DNA of 64,000 nucleotides, taken from the NCBI GenBank assembly GCA_002083825.1, contig DAZV01000027.1, positions 1 to 64,000 on the forward strand, read 5' to 3'. Below, piece by piece: positions 35,648 to 43,642 of this stretch; within the stretch, counting starts at the first letter, position 1, and every line of letters begins with the position of its first letter. Source of the stretch: Candidatus Sericytochromatia bacterium S15B-MN24 CBMW_12. Its GTDB lineage: Bacteria > Cyanobacteriota > Sericytochromatia > S15B-MN24 > UBA4093. A program made the position numbers and the translations under genes. The notes below the pieces were generated by a model. The model ran no database searches. It had not been told where the DNA came from and saw nothing but the letters and a program-made list of their open reading frames with translations.

Positions 35648-36140
35648 TCAGTCGGGGCGTTCGAGCCTTTGAGCGACGGCTGCGGCGTGCGTCTCGATGA
35701 AGTCGAGTATTCTGCCGGAGTTTGGCTCGGCAAACGGCGGCCTTTCCGAGCTGATGGCCGCCTTCAACGCTTCATGGATCTCGAACAAGGCCTTTCGCCG
35801 CGCGGGAAAGCCGATGCCGACCTCCTCGCAAAACCGTTTCCACTGGAAGGCGTAGAGTTTGTCTATTCGTTCGGAGAACTCGGGGTAGTAGCGCGTACTC
35901 ACGAGGTCGTAGACCGGGGCGAGTTCTATCGCGTCCCGGGTTCGATGGAGCAGGGAGAAGTTCTTGGCATGCGCATCGCAGTTGCCGATCAAGACGCTGA
36001 AGATCGTGCGCTTCATCAGATGGGCCCGAGCGATGGCCTTGCGCGCGTCATGGCTCTCGGGAAGCAGGCCGCCGAAATAGGCTTCGCAGGCGCGATCATC
36101 GTAGGGTTCCTCTCGCAGGGGGAGGGCGATTGACCGCGGC
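35648..36140 (-). pseudogene. HipA-type kinase toxin, internally deleted remnant
   Basis: The frame reads RSIALPLREEPYDD, then EAYFGGLLPES, typical of the HipA N-terminal domain, and jumps within a few residues to SVLIGNCDAHAKNFSLL and LAPVYDLVST, the catalytic-loop region of the HipA kinase. About 200 residues in between, including the nucleotide-binding part, are missing. A stop codon lies just upstream of the N-terminal piece (near 36150). Full HipA proteins are about 400-440 aa, so this cannot be active. A possible HipB-type start lies some 3 kb away (39100-39171), not adjacent. Confidence 0.7.
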
Positions 36141-36330
36141 TGGGCGGCATCCGGTCAGAGATCAGGTCTTCAAGCTCAAGGTCGCGTGCTGGAGCCGGCT
36201 CACCGAGCATCTGAATACCGAGCTCCACCTTGGATCCTCGGCCGTGACCGGAGGTATCGGCCAGGCGGCAGGTTCTTGCCGGGTTGTGATTGGGGTCGAC
36301 TCCTTCCACCTCGACGAAGGTCCAGAGGTG

Positions 36331-36397
36331 CTTCCGTGGTGGTCGCCTTTCCAGCGCTTTCGAGGGCCCGCTCATGGGCTGGCAGGCGGATGATGAA
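36331..36397 (-). pseudogene. Fragment of a second AlbA_2-type gene
   Basis: Encodes CFIIRLPAHERALESAGKATTTE, clearly related to FFMIRLPVHERATKSAGKKVTTE in the intact protein at 32323-33873, and the bases match 32578-32648. At its upstream edge it is fused, within GATGATGAAG, to an oppositely oriented HigA fragment. Confidence 0.65.
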
Positions 36398-36440
36398 GCA
36401 CTCGCGCGCATCGAGGATGAGGTACCCGTTCTCCAGCGAG
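36389..36440 (+). pseudogene. Fragment of a second HigA-type gene
   Basis: About 50 bases nearly identical to 34054-34103, encoding DDEALARIEDEVPVL from the HigA C-terminus. It is joined to the AlbA_2 fragment at a shared GATGATGAAG-like sequence, suggesting recombination between duplicated island segments. Confidence 0.55.
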
Positions 36441-36483
36441 CTTGAGCTCCCGGAGTCGCCCGAAGCGGCCCCGAACACCGACG

Positions 36484-37167
36484 TCAAGGGTTCGTCATGA
36501 GGGAGCTCGCGAACTCGAGGGATTTCATCCGCTGCATCGTGTCGAAATCCCGGCGATCGCCGCTCCGCAAGACGCTCCACTCACGCTCCGCCCGCAACCG
36601 TTCCTCCACGCTCGACGCGACTTTTTCCGAATCCAGCAACTCGCGAAAGTAGCTCATCGCCGCGCGGTTCGGCCGCGACAGAAAATGATCCAGGTTTTCC
36701 AGCAAGGCGACGCCCGTGTTGTGATCCTCGATTTCGCTGAAGCCCTGGGGCCTTGCCAGCCGCTTCTTCCCGAAGATCAACTGGGCCGCTCGCGGATGGT
36801 TGAGCGTGCCATGCGCGAAATGCCTCGCCGCCTCCTCCATGCGCTTGGGGAAGAGCCGGCGTCCGACTTCCACGGTCTTGCGGAAGTGGGAGATAGCGTC
36901 GGTCAATTGCCTTCGTTCGAGGGCGATCAGGCCGAGGTAGTTATGGCCCTCGGCGTAGTTCTCGAAGGCATTGACGAGTAGCGAGAAGGCGGCTTCGGCC
37001 TTGGAAAGGTCGCGTTTTTCCCAGTAGCTCCCGGCGAGTTCCTCGACGTCGACCGGGATATGCTGGCGATTGAGGCGCATGGTCCAGGGCATGTCGGGAA
37101 GTTCGGGAGCCCGGTCAAGATCACTGCCCTTGCGCTGGTTGACGAGCTCGACGAGGACGTCGAGCAT
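36484..37167 (-). CDS. TPR-like protein, probably 5'-truncated
   Basis: 227 aa from the first ATG. Residues around 40-110 form tetratricopeptide-like helices (ELAGSYWEKRDLSKAEAAFSLL, GHNYLGLIALERRQLTDAISHFRK). The remainder is helical and unknown. The open frame continues upstream of the ATG with protein-like sequence (RFEEGFQSTLYAFTRQIALTN..., to about 37318) and then runs into the 3' end of the neighbouring module gene. The gene may therefore have lost its start when the module arrived, or uses a non-ATG start. It may act as a scaffold; no partner is evident. Confidence 0.6.
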   Translation of the reverse strand: MLDVLVELVNQRKGSDLDRAPELPDMPWTMRLNRQHIPVDVEELAGSYWEKRDLSKAEAAFSLLVNAFENYAEGHNYLGLIALERRQLTDAISHFRKTVEVGRRLFPKRMEEAARHFAHGTLNHPRAAQLIFGKKRLARPQGFSEIEDHNTGVALLENLDHFLSRPNRAAMSYFRELLDSEKVASSVEERLRAEREWSVLRSGDRRDFDTMQRMKSLEFASSLMTNP

Positions 37168-37318
37168 GGCCTGATGGCGCCGTAGGATGCCCTGGCCGTC
37201 CGGATCGTGGTGGGGGTTGGTCAGCGCGATCTGGCGGGTGAACGCGTAGAGCGTGCTCTGGAAGCCCTCCTCGAAGCGCTGGCGATCGCGACGCGATCCC
37301 AGCCTTCGAGGGCTGCGG

Positions 37319-38239
37319 TCAGGCCGGCTGGTTCCACTCGGGCAGGGTGAGCAACAAGTACCGAGGCCGCCCGCTGCCGACTCGGGTCACCATCAATCGT
37401 GCGCGTACCGTTTGGTGGCGATGATCGTTGATGGCATCCAGGTGCTCGACTACGGGGCTGATCTTGCCGAACAGGACTTCATCGTTCCCAGGAAGCCGGA
37501 ACTCGAAGGTGCGTCGGTGGGGGAGCGCCCCTAAGAATTGCACGTCGAGGGTCACATCCTCTTCCGTGAGGTTCTCCTGGCTTATTCTTTCAAAACTGCG
37601 GCGAACTTGGCTGACGTCGTTGAACCTGAAGATCTGGTCGCCGAAACTCAATGCGCAGACGGCATCGTTGTCGGCAAGCGTCTTGATGAAGTCCCGCACG
37701 CGATCAAGTGCCCGTCGATCGAGTTCAGCGGCGGAATCCGCGAGCAACTCGTCATTTGCTTCAATCGTGCCTTGCAAGAGGCTTCGCGTGCGTTCCAGGG
37801 CTAACTCGACAGCTGATTGCTCGGCAAGAGGCAATCGTCCGCTTCGACATTCTTCCAGCTCAAATCCAAACGACCCTATCGCCGTGTCGGTGATGAGGAG
37901 TTGATTCTGCTCACGATTGGGGATTGGCCCCATGGCCGCCAACGGCGCTGTTAGCGATGCCGCGATGGCCGTCACTGCTTCCGTGAAGCTGTTGACGGCC
38001 TTCATGCCGAAGTCGGCAAAGATGCCGTAGCTCCCGATAACCGGCCGGCCACGGAACGTTAAGCGCGCGCGAGCAGGTTCGCGTTCCGCGACGCCGGCCC
38101 GATCAATTTGCTCGTTTACGACGGCGAGTCTCGTCTCCATGCTCAGCCGATCGAGTGCCTCCTCTGCCGGCGTCGAGGCGATCATTCGCTGCAAGGCGAC
38201 ACGCTCTCCTAGAAGATGCAGATACTCGCTACGGTTCAT
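37319..38239 (-). CDS. Partner of nucleotidyltransferase module, copy 2 (unknown function)
   Basis: 306 aa paralogue of the protein at 3886-4842. Shared blocks in the same order are LTFRGRPVIGSYGI near residue 60, MGPIPNREQNQLLIT followed by GSFGFELEE near 105-130, and FLGALPHRRTFEF...FGKISPVV near 235-260. Identity elsewhere is low, so the copies are old or separately acquired, not a recent duplication. It overlaps the preceding nucleotidyltransferase gene by 4 nt (ATGA). No signal peptide or membrane span. Its constant pairing argues for direct functional linkage. Confidence 0.75.
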   Translation of the reverse strand: MNRSEYLHLLGERVALQRMIASTPAEEALDRLSMETRLAVVNEQIDRAGVAEREPARARLTFRGRPVIGSYGIFADFGMKAVNSFTEAVTAIAASLTAPLAAMGPIPNREQNQLLITDTAIGSFGFELEECRSGRLPLAEQSAVELALERTRSLLQGTIEANDELLADSAAELDRRALDRVRDFIKTLADNDAVCALSFGDQIFRFNDVSQVRRSFERISQENLTEEDVTLDVQFLGALPHRRTFEFRLPGNDEVLFGKISPVVEHLDAINDHRHQTVRARLMVTRVGSGRPRYLLLTLPEWNQPA

Positions 38240-38811
38240 AAGCTATCCTCCAGTGGTAGCCGCATACCAAGGAGCACGGCAGCCGCCGCCGGATCGTCGG
38301 CTGGGTCAAGGTCAACCTGCAAGTAACCCTTCCAAGCCGCGCTCCGACGATGCGACCACATGCTATACCAATATGCGCTTCTTTCCACGAGCCGGTGGGG
38401 AGCGGCCTGTAGGCTCACCAGATAGCCATCGACCTGGTAGGCGTCCTTGACCGCATGGTGCTGGAAAAGCACTGGATTCGCTTGCAACAGCGTCTGCTGC
38501 GTGGAGTTGAGAGGGAGGGTATAGAACGTCACCACGTCGATATCATGGGGCGGCCGCTCCTCAAGCAATTCAACGTGCTCCAAGAAACTTCCATCCAGCC
38601 ATTGGAATCCCGTCGTCAGATTGGTCGCATGCAAGGCGGCACGATAGCGAAGCAAGCCGTCAAGGATGGTAATCCGCTCGAGGCTTGTCGCGAACCGATG
38701 GACAACGTCCGTAAGCGATACCAAATAGGGAGATCGATCTGGCGAGACAGGGTTGCCTTCATCGATCGGCGGAATCAAGCCCTGGTTATTCCAAGCGGGG
38801 ACGGGAGCCAT
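38236..38811 (-). CDS. Nucleotidyltransferase-fold protein, module copy 2 (DUF6932-like)
   Basis: 191 aa paralogue of 3300-3896. WLDGSFLEHVELLEERPPHDIDVVTFY carries the same G-S...D-x-D pattern and SHRR..AWKGYLQVDL matches the C-terminal motif; a VDGY Asp could be the third metal ligand. The ATG at 38811 is chosen because GGAAGGAG lies about 10 nt upstream; an open frame continues to 39171 but reads as unrelated remnant sequence. It is coupled to the partner gene by an ATGA overlap. Activity (nucleotide transfer, or an inactive binding fold) is not decidable from sequence. Confidence 0.75.
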   Translation of the reverse strand: MAPVPAWNNQGLIPPIDEGNPVSPDRSPYLVSLTDVVHRFATSLERITILDGLLRYRAALHATNLTTGFQWLDGSFLEHVELLEERPPHDIDVVTFYTLPLNSTQQTLLQANPVLFQHHAVKDAYQVDGYLVSLQAAPHRLVERSAYWYSMWSHRRSAAWKGYLQVDLDPADDPAAAAVLLGMRLPLEDSL

Positions 38812-39099
38812 AAGGGTGTGACTCCTTCCTTGGATAAACGACCGGCACCGGGAGCGACCTTGCTCAGTATAGCGCAAACGGTTTGAAGAAAGCATTCCAG
38901 ATGGCGGCCTTGAAAAGCGGCGGTGAATTCCGCCATGGGATAGGTCAGCATGGCCTCGACCCAGGGACTCTTTAAAAAATCGGACGAAACCACGGTGCAG
39001 GATTGGGCGCGAGGAAGAGCAATTCGCCGCTGTCCGGATGGTAGCCGAAGTACTTGGGTGAGGACTCGGGCGTCGAAAACCTCGCTTGCAATATCGTGC

Positions 39100-39171
39100 A
39101 AGTCCCCGGGTGCGCCGATGCCGGCAAACCGGGTTTCCCAGATCCTGGGTGGTCTTGATCGCGTGATTCAT
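39100..39171 (-). pseudogene. Possible HipB-type antitoxin start, frameshifted
   Basis: The frame begins MNHAIKTTQDLGNPV followed by Arg-rich residues, which resembles the start of HipB/XRE antitoxins (xxTxxdLGxxVRxxRkxxGLTQ). It then loses sense. Between here and the module start (38812-39099) other frames give protein-like pieces (PKYFGYHPDSGELLFLAP) that I cannot assign. The match is short. Confidence 0.3.
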
Positions 39172-39313
39172 ATTTTACCGTACGGGAAAATAATGCCCCA
39201 GTTCAGGGCTGTCCAGCCATGAATTTTACCGATCGGGAAATCCGGTAGTCGCTTTCAAGGCGACCGGAAGGGCTCCACCTTGGGGGATCGAGTCGGAGCC
39301 CAATCAAACAGCG

Positions 39314-39355
39314 GAATGGAACAGAATGGAACAGTGAATGAGACAGAATGGAACA
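39314..39355. repeat. Short direct repeat GAATGGAACA
   Basis: Three exact copies of GAATGGAACA (39314, 39324, 39346), the last two separated by a degenerate GTGAATGAGACA unit. It lies between the island and the helicase gene, downstream of the helicase stop. Confidence 0.6.
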
Positions 39356-39441
39356 GTGCTTGCTAACTTCCGGCCTTCAGGAACCACTTGGCTCCTCGGC
39401 TGCGTCCGGAGGTATCGGCCAGGCGGCAAGTTCACGTCGAT

Positions 39442-42294
39442 TCATCGTGCCTTTCCTCGCTGCGCGAGCAGGAGTTTGCCCGCCACCGGCATGTACGAGG
39501 ACACGGGAAGATCGCCCCGCAAGAGCAGGTGGTCGATGGTATCCCACTGGATCGGATCGGTGAACTCCTTGATCAGGGGCAGATTGAGACCCTGGAAGAT
39601 GGGCGTCCAGGTATCTTGCTCCTCGCCGCGCCGGCGCACGGCCAACTGGGGATTGAACTGATACCAGCCCTGGGACAGCCGCAGGAAGAGGCGGCGGTTG
39701 TAGGCGTAGTCTCGGTCCATCTCGTTGCGCGAGAGCACGGCCGAGAGGAACGCGCGCTTGCGTCGCTGCTCGCTCAGCACGAAGAGGGGGACGTACGCGT
39801 AGGCGCGCATGAAGGTGTCGGTGTTGGCGGCCGGCAGGTAAGGCTCCATGAAGCGATCGCGGAACGTCGCCCACATGGCCTGGAAGAGGAAGTACTCGCT
39901 GAGGTGGCGGTCGAGGCGCACGAAGCGATCGCCGACCTTGAGATCCACGGAGGACGGCGCCAGCCGCTCGTAGAGCTCCCCGAAGCTCGACCGGGCGTAG
40001 CGGGGATCCGCGAAGGCGCGCCGCATGGCCCAGTGCAGGGCGTTGCAGCCGAAGGTGTCGGCCGCCTCGATGTCCGCTCCCCGGTCGAGCAAGGCTTCGA
40101 CCAGGGGGAGGTTGCCGGCGAGGGTCGCCGTGAGGAGCGGGGTCAGGTTCATCGGCGTGCGGTGATCGACGCCGTGGCGCTCGCATTCCTTGAGCACCTC
40201 CTTGGAGACGCCCGACTCGAAGCGCCCGAAGTACTTGCGCCGGACGGCCAGCGACTCCCGCTCGAAGTCCTTGGCCGCCTTGTAGCCGGTGCAGTCCCAG
40301 AGGTAGCTCGCGAGCGTGGGAAGCTCCTGGCATGCGGCGACGTCGAAGAGCTGGTGCCGGAACTTGGGGGCGGGCACTTGCTCCACGAAGACCTTGGCGA
40401 GCGCCTCGCGCACCTTGCTCTCGTCGAAGGGCGTCCACGGCACGGGGGTCTGCTTGAGGACGTCGCGGCGAATGGCCTCGGCTTGCTCGAGCTTGCCTTG
40501 AAGCTCGAGCTTGCGGGCTTCGCGCTGCCAGTCTTCGAGCGAGGAGGTCGCGCGCTCGACCTGCTTGGCGTCCGCGCCGACGGCGACGCCCATGAGGCGC
40601 AGCAGGGGGTGCTCGAGATCGGATTCGATCAGGTAGACGTTGGAGATGGCGCGGGTCAGGGCCACGTAGAGCGCGTTGACGTAGAACTTGTAGATCTCGA
40701 GGGACTTGTCGGTCTTGTCGGCCGCGCGCCGGTACTCGAGGCTGTCGGCGGCGAGGTCCTCGGGGGAGATGCCCTCGGCGATGGCCGCGTAGTCCTGGCG
40801 ATGCCCGGAGAGGAAGCGGTACAGCACGATGTTCTCGTATTCGAGGCCCTTGGCCTCGTGAATCGAGAAGACGAGCGGCGTGCGGAAGTGCTTGCTCGCC
40901 TCGGGCTTGTCCTCGTCGCGCAGCACCAGGACGGCGAAGCGCGTGGAGGCGCGGGTCTTCTCGTCGAGCTCGCGGCGCGTGGCCTCCTTGTCGGGGAGGA
41001 CCGTGACCGAGCCTTGCGCCTGGGTCGCCGCCTCCACCAGGAAGTTGCTCTCGCGGTCGATCGAGCCGAAGCGCTTCTGCTTGATCTTGAGCAGCATGTT
41101 CGCCAGGCGGGTCACCTCGGTGCCGTTGCGGAAGTTCGAGCGGAGCACATGCAGCTTCTGGCGCTCGGCCAGCTCGGGATTCTGCCAGAACAACGACTTG
41201 ACCTTGCTCCACGAGAAGAAGTTCGGGTGCACGATCTGGTTGGAGTCCCCGCAGAGCAGGAACTGACCCTGGGTCTTCAGGGTGGCGAGCACCAGCGCGA
41301 GCTGCGCGGGGGTGAGGTCCTGGACCTCGTCGACCACGACGAAGTCGTAGCGGGGCGTCGCGAGCGCGCGCCAGTCGCGGGCCACGAGGTTGAGGTCGTA
41401 CAGTCCCGAGGCGTCGAGCCAGGCTCGGTACTTCTCGAAGAGGTCGTAGACCCGGTCGCGCTGGTCGGCGGCGAAGATGGATTGCTTGATGCCCAAGGCG
41501 CGGTAGCGATCGCGATCGAGAGGTCCCTGGGCGTCGGCGGCGATGACTCCCCGGATCTCCTCGAAGATCTGGTGGGCGTCGAGCCCCTTGAAAGCTTGGC
41601 GCATGCGGGCGAACCAGGAGACGAAGTCGCGCCAGCTGGCCTCGCGCCCGGCGGGAACCTTGAGGGTCTCGACGAAGTCGCGATACGAGAGGAAGGAGAC
41701 CTCCTGCCCCTCGCGCTCGAAGGCGTTGGCGTAGTAGAGGTCGCGGGCGCTCGTGGCGAGATAGGCCGAGAGGGTGACGTAGAGCACCTCGCCGTCGACG
41801 CGCTTCATCTTCGACAGGGTGAGCGCGGTCTTGCCACTGCCGGCGCTTCCCACGACGATCACGGGCGGGGGCAGGCGGTAGACGGCCTCCTGCGCGTCGT
41901 CGAAGGAGAGGGCCTTGTCGAGCAGGTGGATCTCGGGGCGCTCGGGGTGGATGTAGCGCACGGGCTCGGCCTCGCGCGCGGCCTCCGCGGGGTCGAAGGC
42001 GGGAAGCTGCGATTCGTCGATGGCGGCTCCCCGGAGGAAGCGGGATTTCTCGTAGGCGTGATTGAGGATCACTTCGAGGACGAGGATGCAGACCTCGTCC
42101 TGGTGGCGCACGAGGGTGAAGAGGAGGCGGTCGGCGAGATTGAGGCGGGCCCGGTAGAGGCGGGCGTGCCGGGCCGAGGTGAGTTTCGATACGTCGGCGG
42201 CGCGGAAATCACCGCGCTCGAGGGCCGCCTTCACCTTCTGGTAAGGGGCCTTGACCTTCCGCGTGTCGAGATCGCTGTATTCGAGGACTCTCAT
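39442..42294 (-). CDS. UvrD-like SF1 helicase with RelE-like N-terminus and ankyrin-like repeats
   Basis: 950 aa. Residues 1-110 (ALERGDFRAADVSKL, YRARLNLADRLLFTLVRH, LEVILNHAYEKSRFL) look like a RelE/Txe-fold domain. The helicase core has Walker A GSAGSGKTAL near residue 155, DEVQDLTPAQLALVL, LCGDSNQIVHPNFF, FRNGTEVTRLAN, FSIHEAKGLEYENIV and YVALTRA, i.e. the SF1A UvrD/Rep set. Near 660-730 NLTPLLTATLAGNLPLVEALLDR and GADIEAADTFGCNALHWA are ankyrin-like. The ATG at 42294 is chosen since the conserved domain starts there; TATAAT (42376-42381, minus) lies upstream. It may act in DNA repair or defence. Confidence 0.85.
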   Translation of the reverse strand: MRVLEYSDLDTRKVKAPYQKVKAALERGDFRAADVSKLTSARHARLYRARLNLADRLLFTLVRHQDEVCILVLEVILNHAYEKSRFLRGAAIDESQLPAFDPAEAAREAEPVRYIHPERPEIHLLDKALSFDDAQEAVYRLPPPVIVVGSAGSGKTALTLSKMKRVDGEVLYVTLSAYLATSARDLYYANAFEREGQEVSFLSYRDFVETLKVPAGREASWRDFVSWFARMRQAFKGLDAHQIFEEIRGVIAADAQGPLDRDRYRALGIKQSIFAADQRDRVYDLFEKYRAWLDASGLYDLNLVARDWRALATPRYDFVVVDEVQDLTPAQLALVLATLKTQGQFLLCGDSNQIVHPNFFSWSKVKSLFWQNPELAERQKLHVLRSNFRNGTEVTRLANMLLKIKQKRFGSIDRESNFLVEAATQAQGSVTVLPDKEATRRELDEKTRASTRFAVLVLRDEDKPEASKHFRTPLVFSIHEAKGLEYENIVLYRFLSGHRQDYAAIAEGISPEDLAADSLEYRRAADKTDKSLEIYKFYVNALYVALTRAISNVYLIESDLEHPLLRLMGVAVGADAKQVERATSSLEDWQREARKLELQGKLEQAEAIRRDVLKQTPVPWTPFDESKVREALAKVFVEQVPAPKFRHQLFDVAACQELPTLASYLWDCTGYKAAKDFERESLAVRRKYFGRFESGVSKEVLKECERHGVDHRTPMNLTPLLTATLAGNLPLVEALLDRGADIEAADTFGCNALHWAMRRAFADPRYARSSFGELYERLAPSSVDLKVGDRFVRLDRHLSEYFLFQAMWATFRDRFMEPYLPAANTDTFMRAYAYVPLFVLSEQRRKRAFLSAVLSRNEMDRDYAYNRRLFLRLSQGWYQFNPQLAVRRRGEEQDTWTPIFQGLNLPLIKEFTDPIQWDTIDHLLLRGDLPVSSYMPVAGKLLLAQRGKAR

Positions 42295-42578
42295 GGCTTC
42301 TCTATCGTTGCATCGCGTCGGGCACCGCGTCGTATATCGCTGGCTCGCCGCGATTCGGCGGGGCTCACGCGCGCCATTATACCTCACGGAAGGACCCAAG
42401 ACGCCTGCTTACCGGTGAAGCGGGCGAGGTGGCGAAGTGACCTCGAAACCCACCCCGGGTGACGAACGGCGCGGCGCCGGAGGAATTCAATCACGACCTC
42501 TTGTCATGACTTCACAACGTTTATTGGTTGTGATATCAATAACATGCTTGCTCGGAAGGTCAAACGGGAGGTGCCCTC

Positions 42579-43139
42579 ATGCGAAAAGCCGGCCTGGGCT
42601 GGGTTTGGTTCCAGAACCTCGGGATTCCCCTCATGCTGCTCGGAGTCTCCCATGGCTGCGGCGGCGAGGCCTCGCTCATCGGCGAGCCGCTTCGCCCCGC
42701 GATCACGGCTCTCGAAGGGCGCGGAACGGCAACCGATCTGGCCTCCCGCTGGGACGACCAGGCCCAGTTGGTGGGAGTGGCGGGCTGGAAGGTGAGGCGG
42801 GATGGGCGCCTGGCCGAGATCCCCGATAGCCAGTGGGTCTACACGTTCAGTCGGCCCCAGGATGGCCGGTTTTACGAAGTGAGGCGGGATGGCCGCGGCA
42901 CCCTGGACGCCGGCCCGAAGGCGACCGTGTCGGGGCAATCCCTCTGGGAAGAAGCGCTCGACCAGTGGAGTGTCGATAGTCCGGCGGTCGCCGAGCAGGT
43001 CGTGAAGGCCCGGTTGCCGGCAGGCGAGACCATGGACATGCAGCTCATGCGGGACGGCGTCTGGCGGGTGAGCGCGGAGGATGGGATCTCCCTGCGGGAG
43101 ATCCAGATCGACGCCCGGACCGGAAGGCGCATCTTGTAG
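42579..43139 (+). CDS. Probable lipoprotein, unknown function
   Basis: 186 aa. An N-terminal hydrophobic stretch ends in GVSHGCGG, a plausible lipobox with the Cys at residue 27, so the protein is likely membrane-anchored. The C-terminus (VWRVSAEDGISLREIQIDARTGRRIL) resembles the strand-turn of PepSY-like domains. GGGAGGTG lies 5 nt before the ATG. It stands alone, divergent from the helicase gene and separated from smc by 500 bases of repeat-rich DNA. Family not recognised. Confidence 0.7.
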   Translation: MRKAGLGWVWFQNLGIPLMLLGVSHGCGGEASLIGEPLRPAITALEGRGTATDLASRWDDQAQLVGVAGWKVRRDGRLAEIPDSQWVYTFSRPQDGRFYEVRRDGRGTLDAGPKATVSGQSLWEEALDQWSVDSPAVAEQVVKARLPAGETMDMQLMRDGVWRVSAEDGISLREIQIDARTGRRIL

Positions 43140-43269
43140 TTCAATGTCGTCAAGCGGGCTGCCGAGCTGGCGGGGAATCCCCTGCCGGAGGAATATCAAG
43201 CAGGTGGTTTACTGGACGGCCATCCATGACATCAAAGATGCCGAGAGCGTGAGGCGTTAATTTTTGTCC

Positions 43270-43305
43270 CTGTGTGGCCGGACACAGCCCGAACCCATGT
43301 ACAAT
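43270..43305 (+). promoter_or_regulatory. Inverted repeat followed by a -10-like element
   Basis: CTGTGT (43270-43275) and ACACAG (43282-43287) flank six bases, an operator-like inverted repeat. TACAAT at 43300-43305 could be a -10 element reading towards smc, 340 bases away. No clear -35 is seen. Confidence 0.25.
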
Positions 43306-43373
43306 GATATGTTTTCATCGGGGAGATCTGCGCTAGGGGCTGATTGGAGCTCATTAAGGAATGCCGTTAAGGA

Positions 43374-43625
43374 ACGCCATGGCTTCGCCGGCTAACACCC
43401 CCCTGTGGTCCCCCCATTGGGTCTGCGGACCCAGTTAGGCTACGCCTAGCGAGGGGGGACAAGTTAGCGGAAGATTAGGGGCCATGGCTACGCCGTTCAT
43501 AGCCTTTAGCCGCCTTTTATAGCCTTTAGCCGCAGGCGCTCACCCCCCTGTAGTCCCCCCGTCAAGGGGGGCGGGTGATGGGATGGCCGGATGACCCCCC
43601 TGTGGTCCCCCGTCGAAAGGGGGAT
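43374..43625. repeat. G/C-run palindromic repeat element, reverse copy
   Basis: Contains the reverse complement of the element seen at 55605-55792: CCATGGCTTCGCCGG followed by AACACCCCCC-type runs (about 43378-43416), then AGTTAGCGGAAGATTAGGGG ending in CCATGG (43460-43486), and two further C-run/G-run hairpins (43541-43570, 43593-43622). It fills the gap before smc. No gene is present. Confidence 0.7.
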
Positions 43626-43642
43626 AATCGAATAGGTCGTGG

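Noticed and set aside
38812..39171. N-terminal extension of the second nucleotidyltransferase
   Set aside because: The extension is Arg/Ser-rich, has no counterpart in copy 1, and a good ribosome site marks the internal ATG at 38811.
39388..42462. 1024-codon open frame on the plus strand opposite the helicase
   Set aside because: It is antisense to a gene with complete SF1 helicase motifs. Its composition (Glu/Gly/Val/Leu-rich, no motifs) is what reverse reading of GC-rich codons gives.
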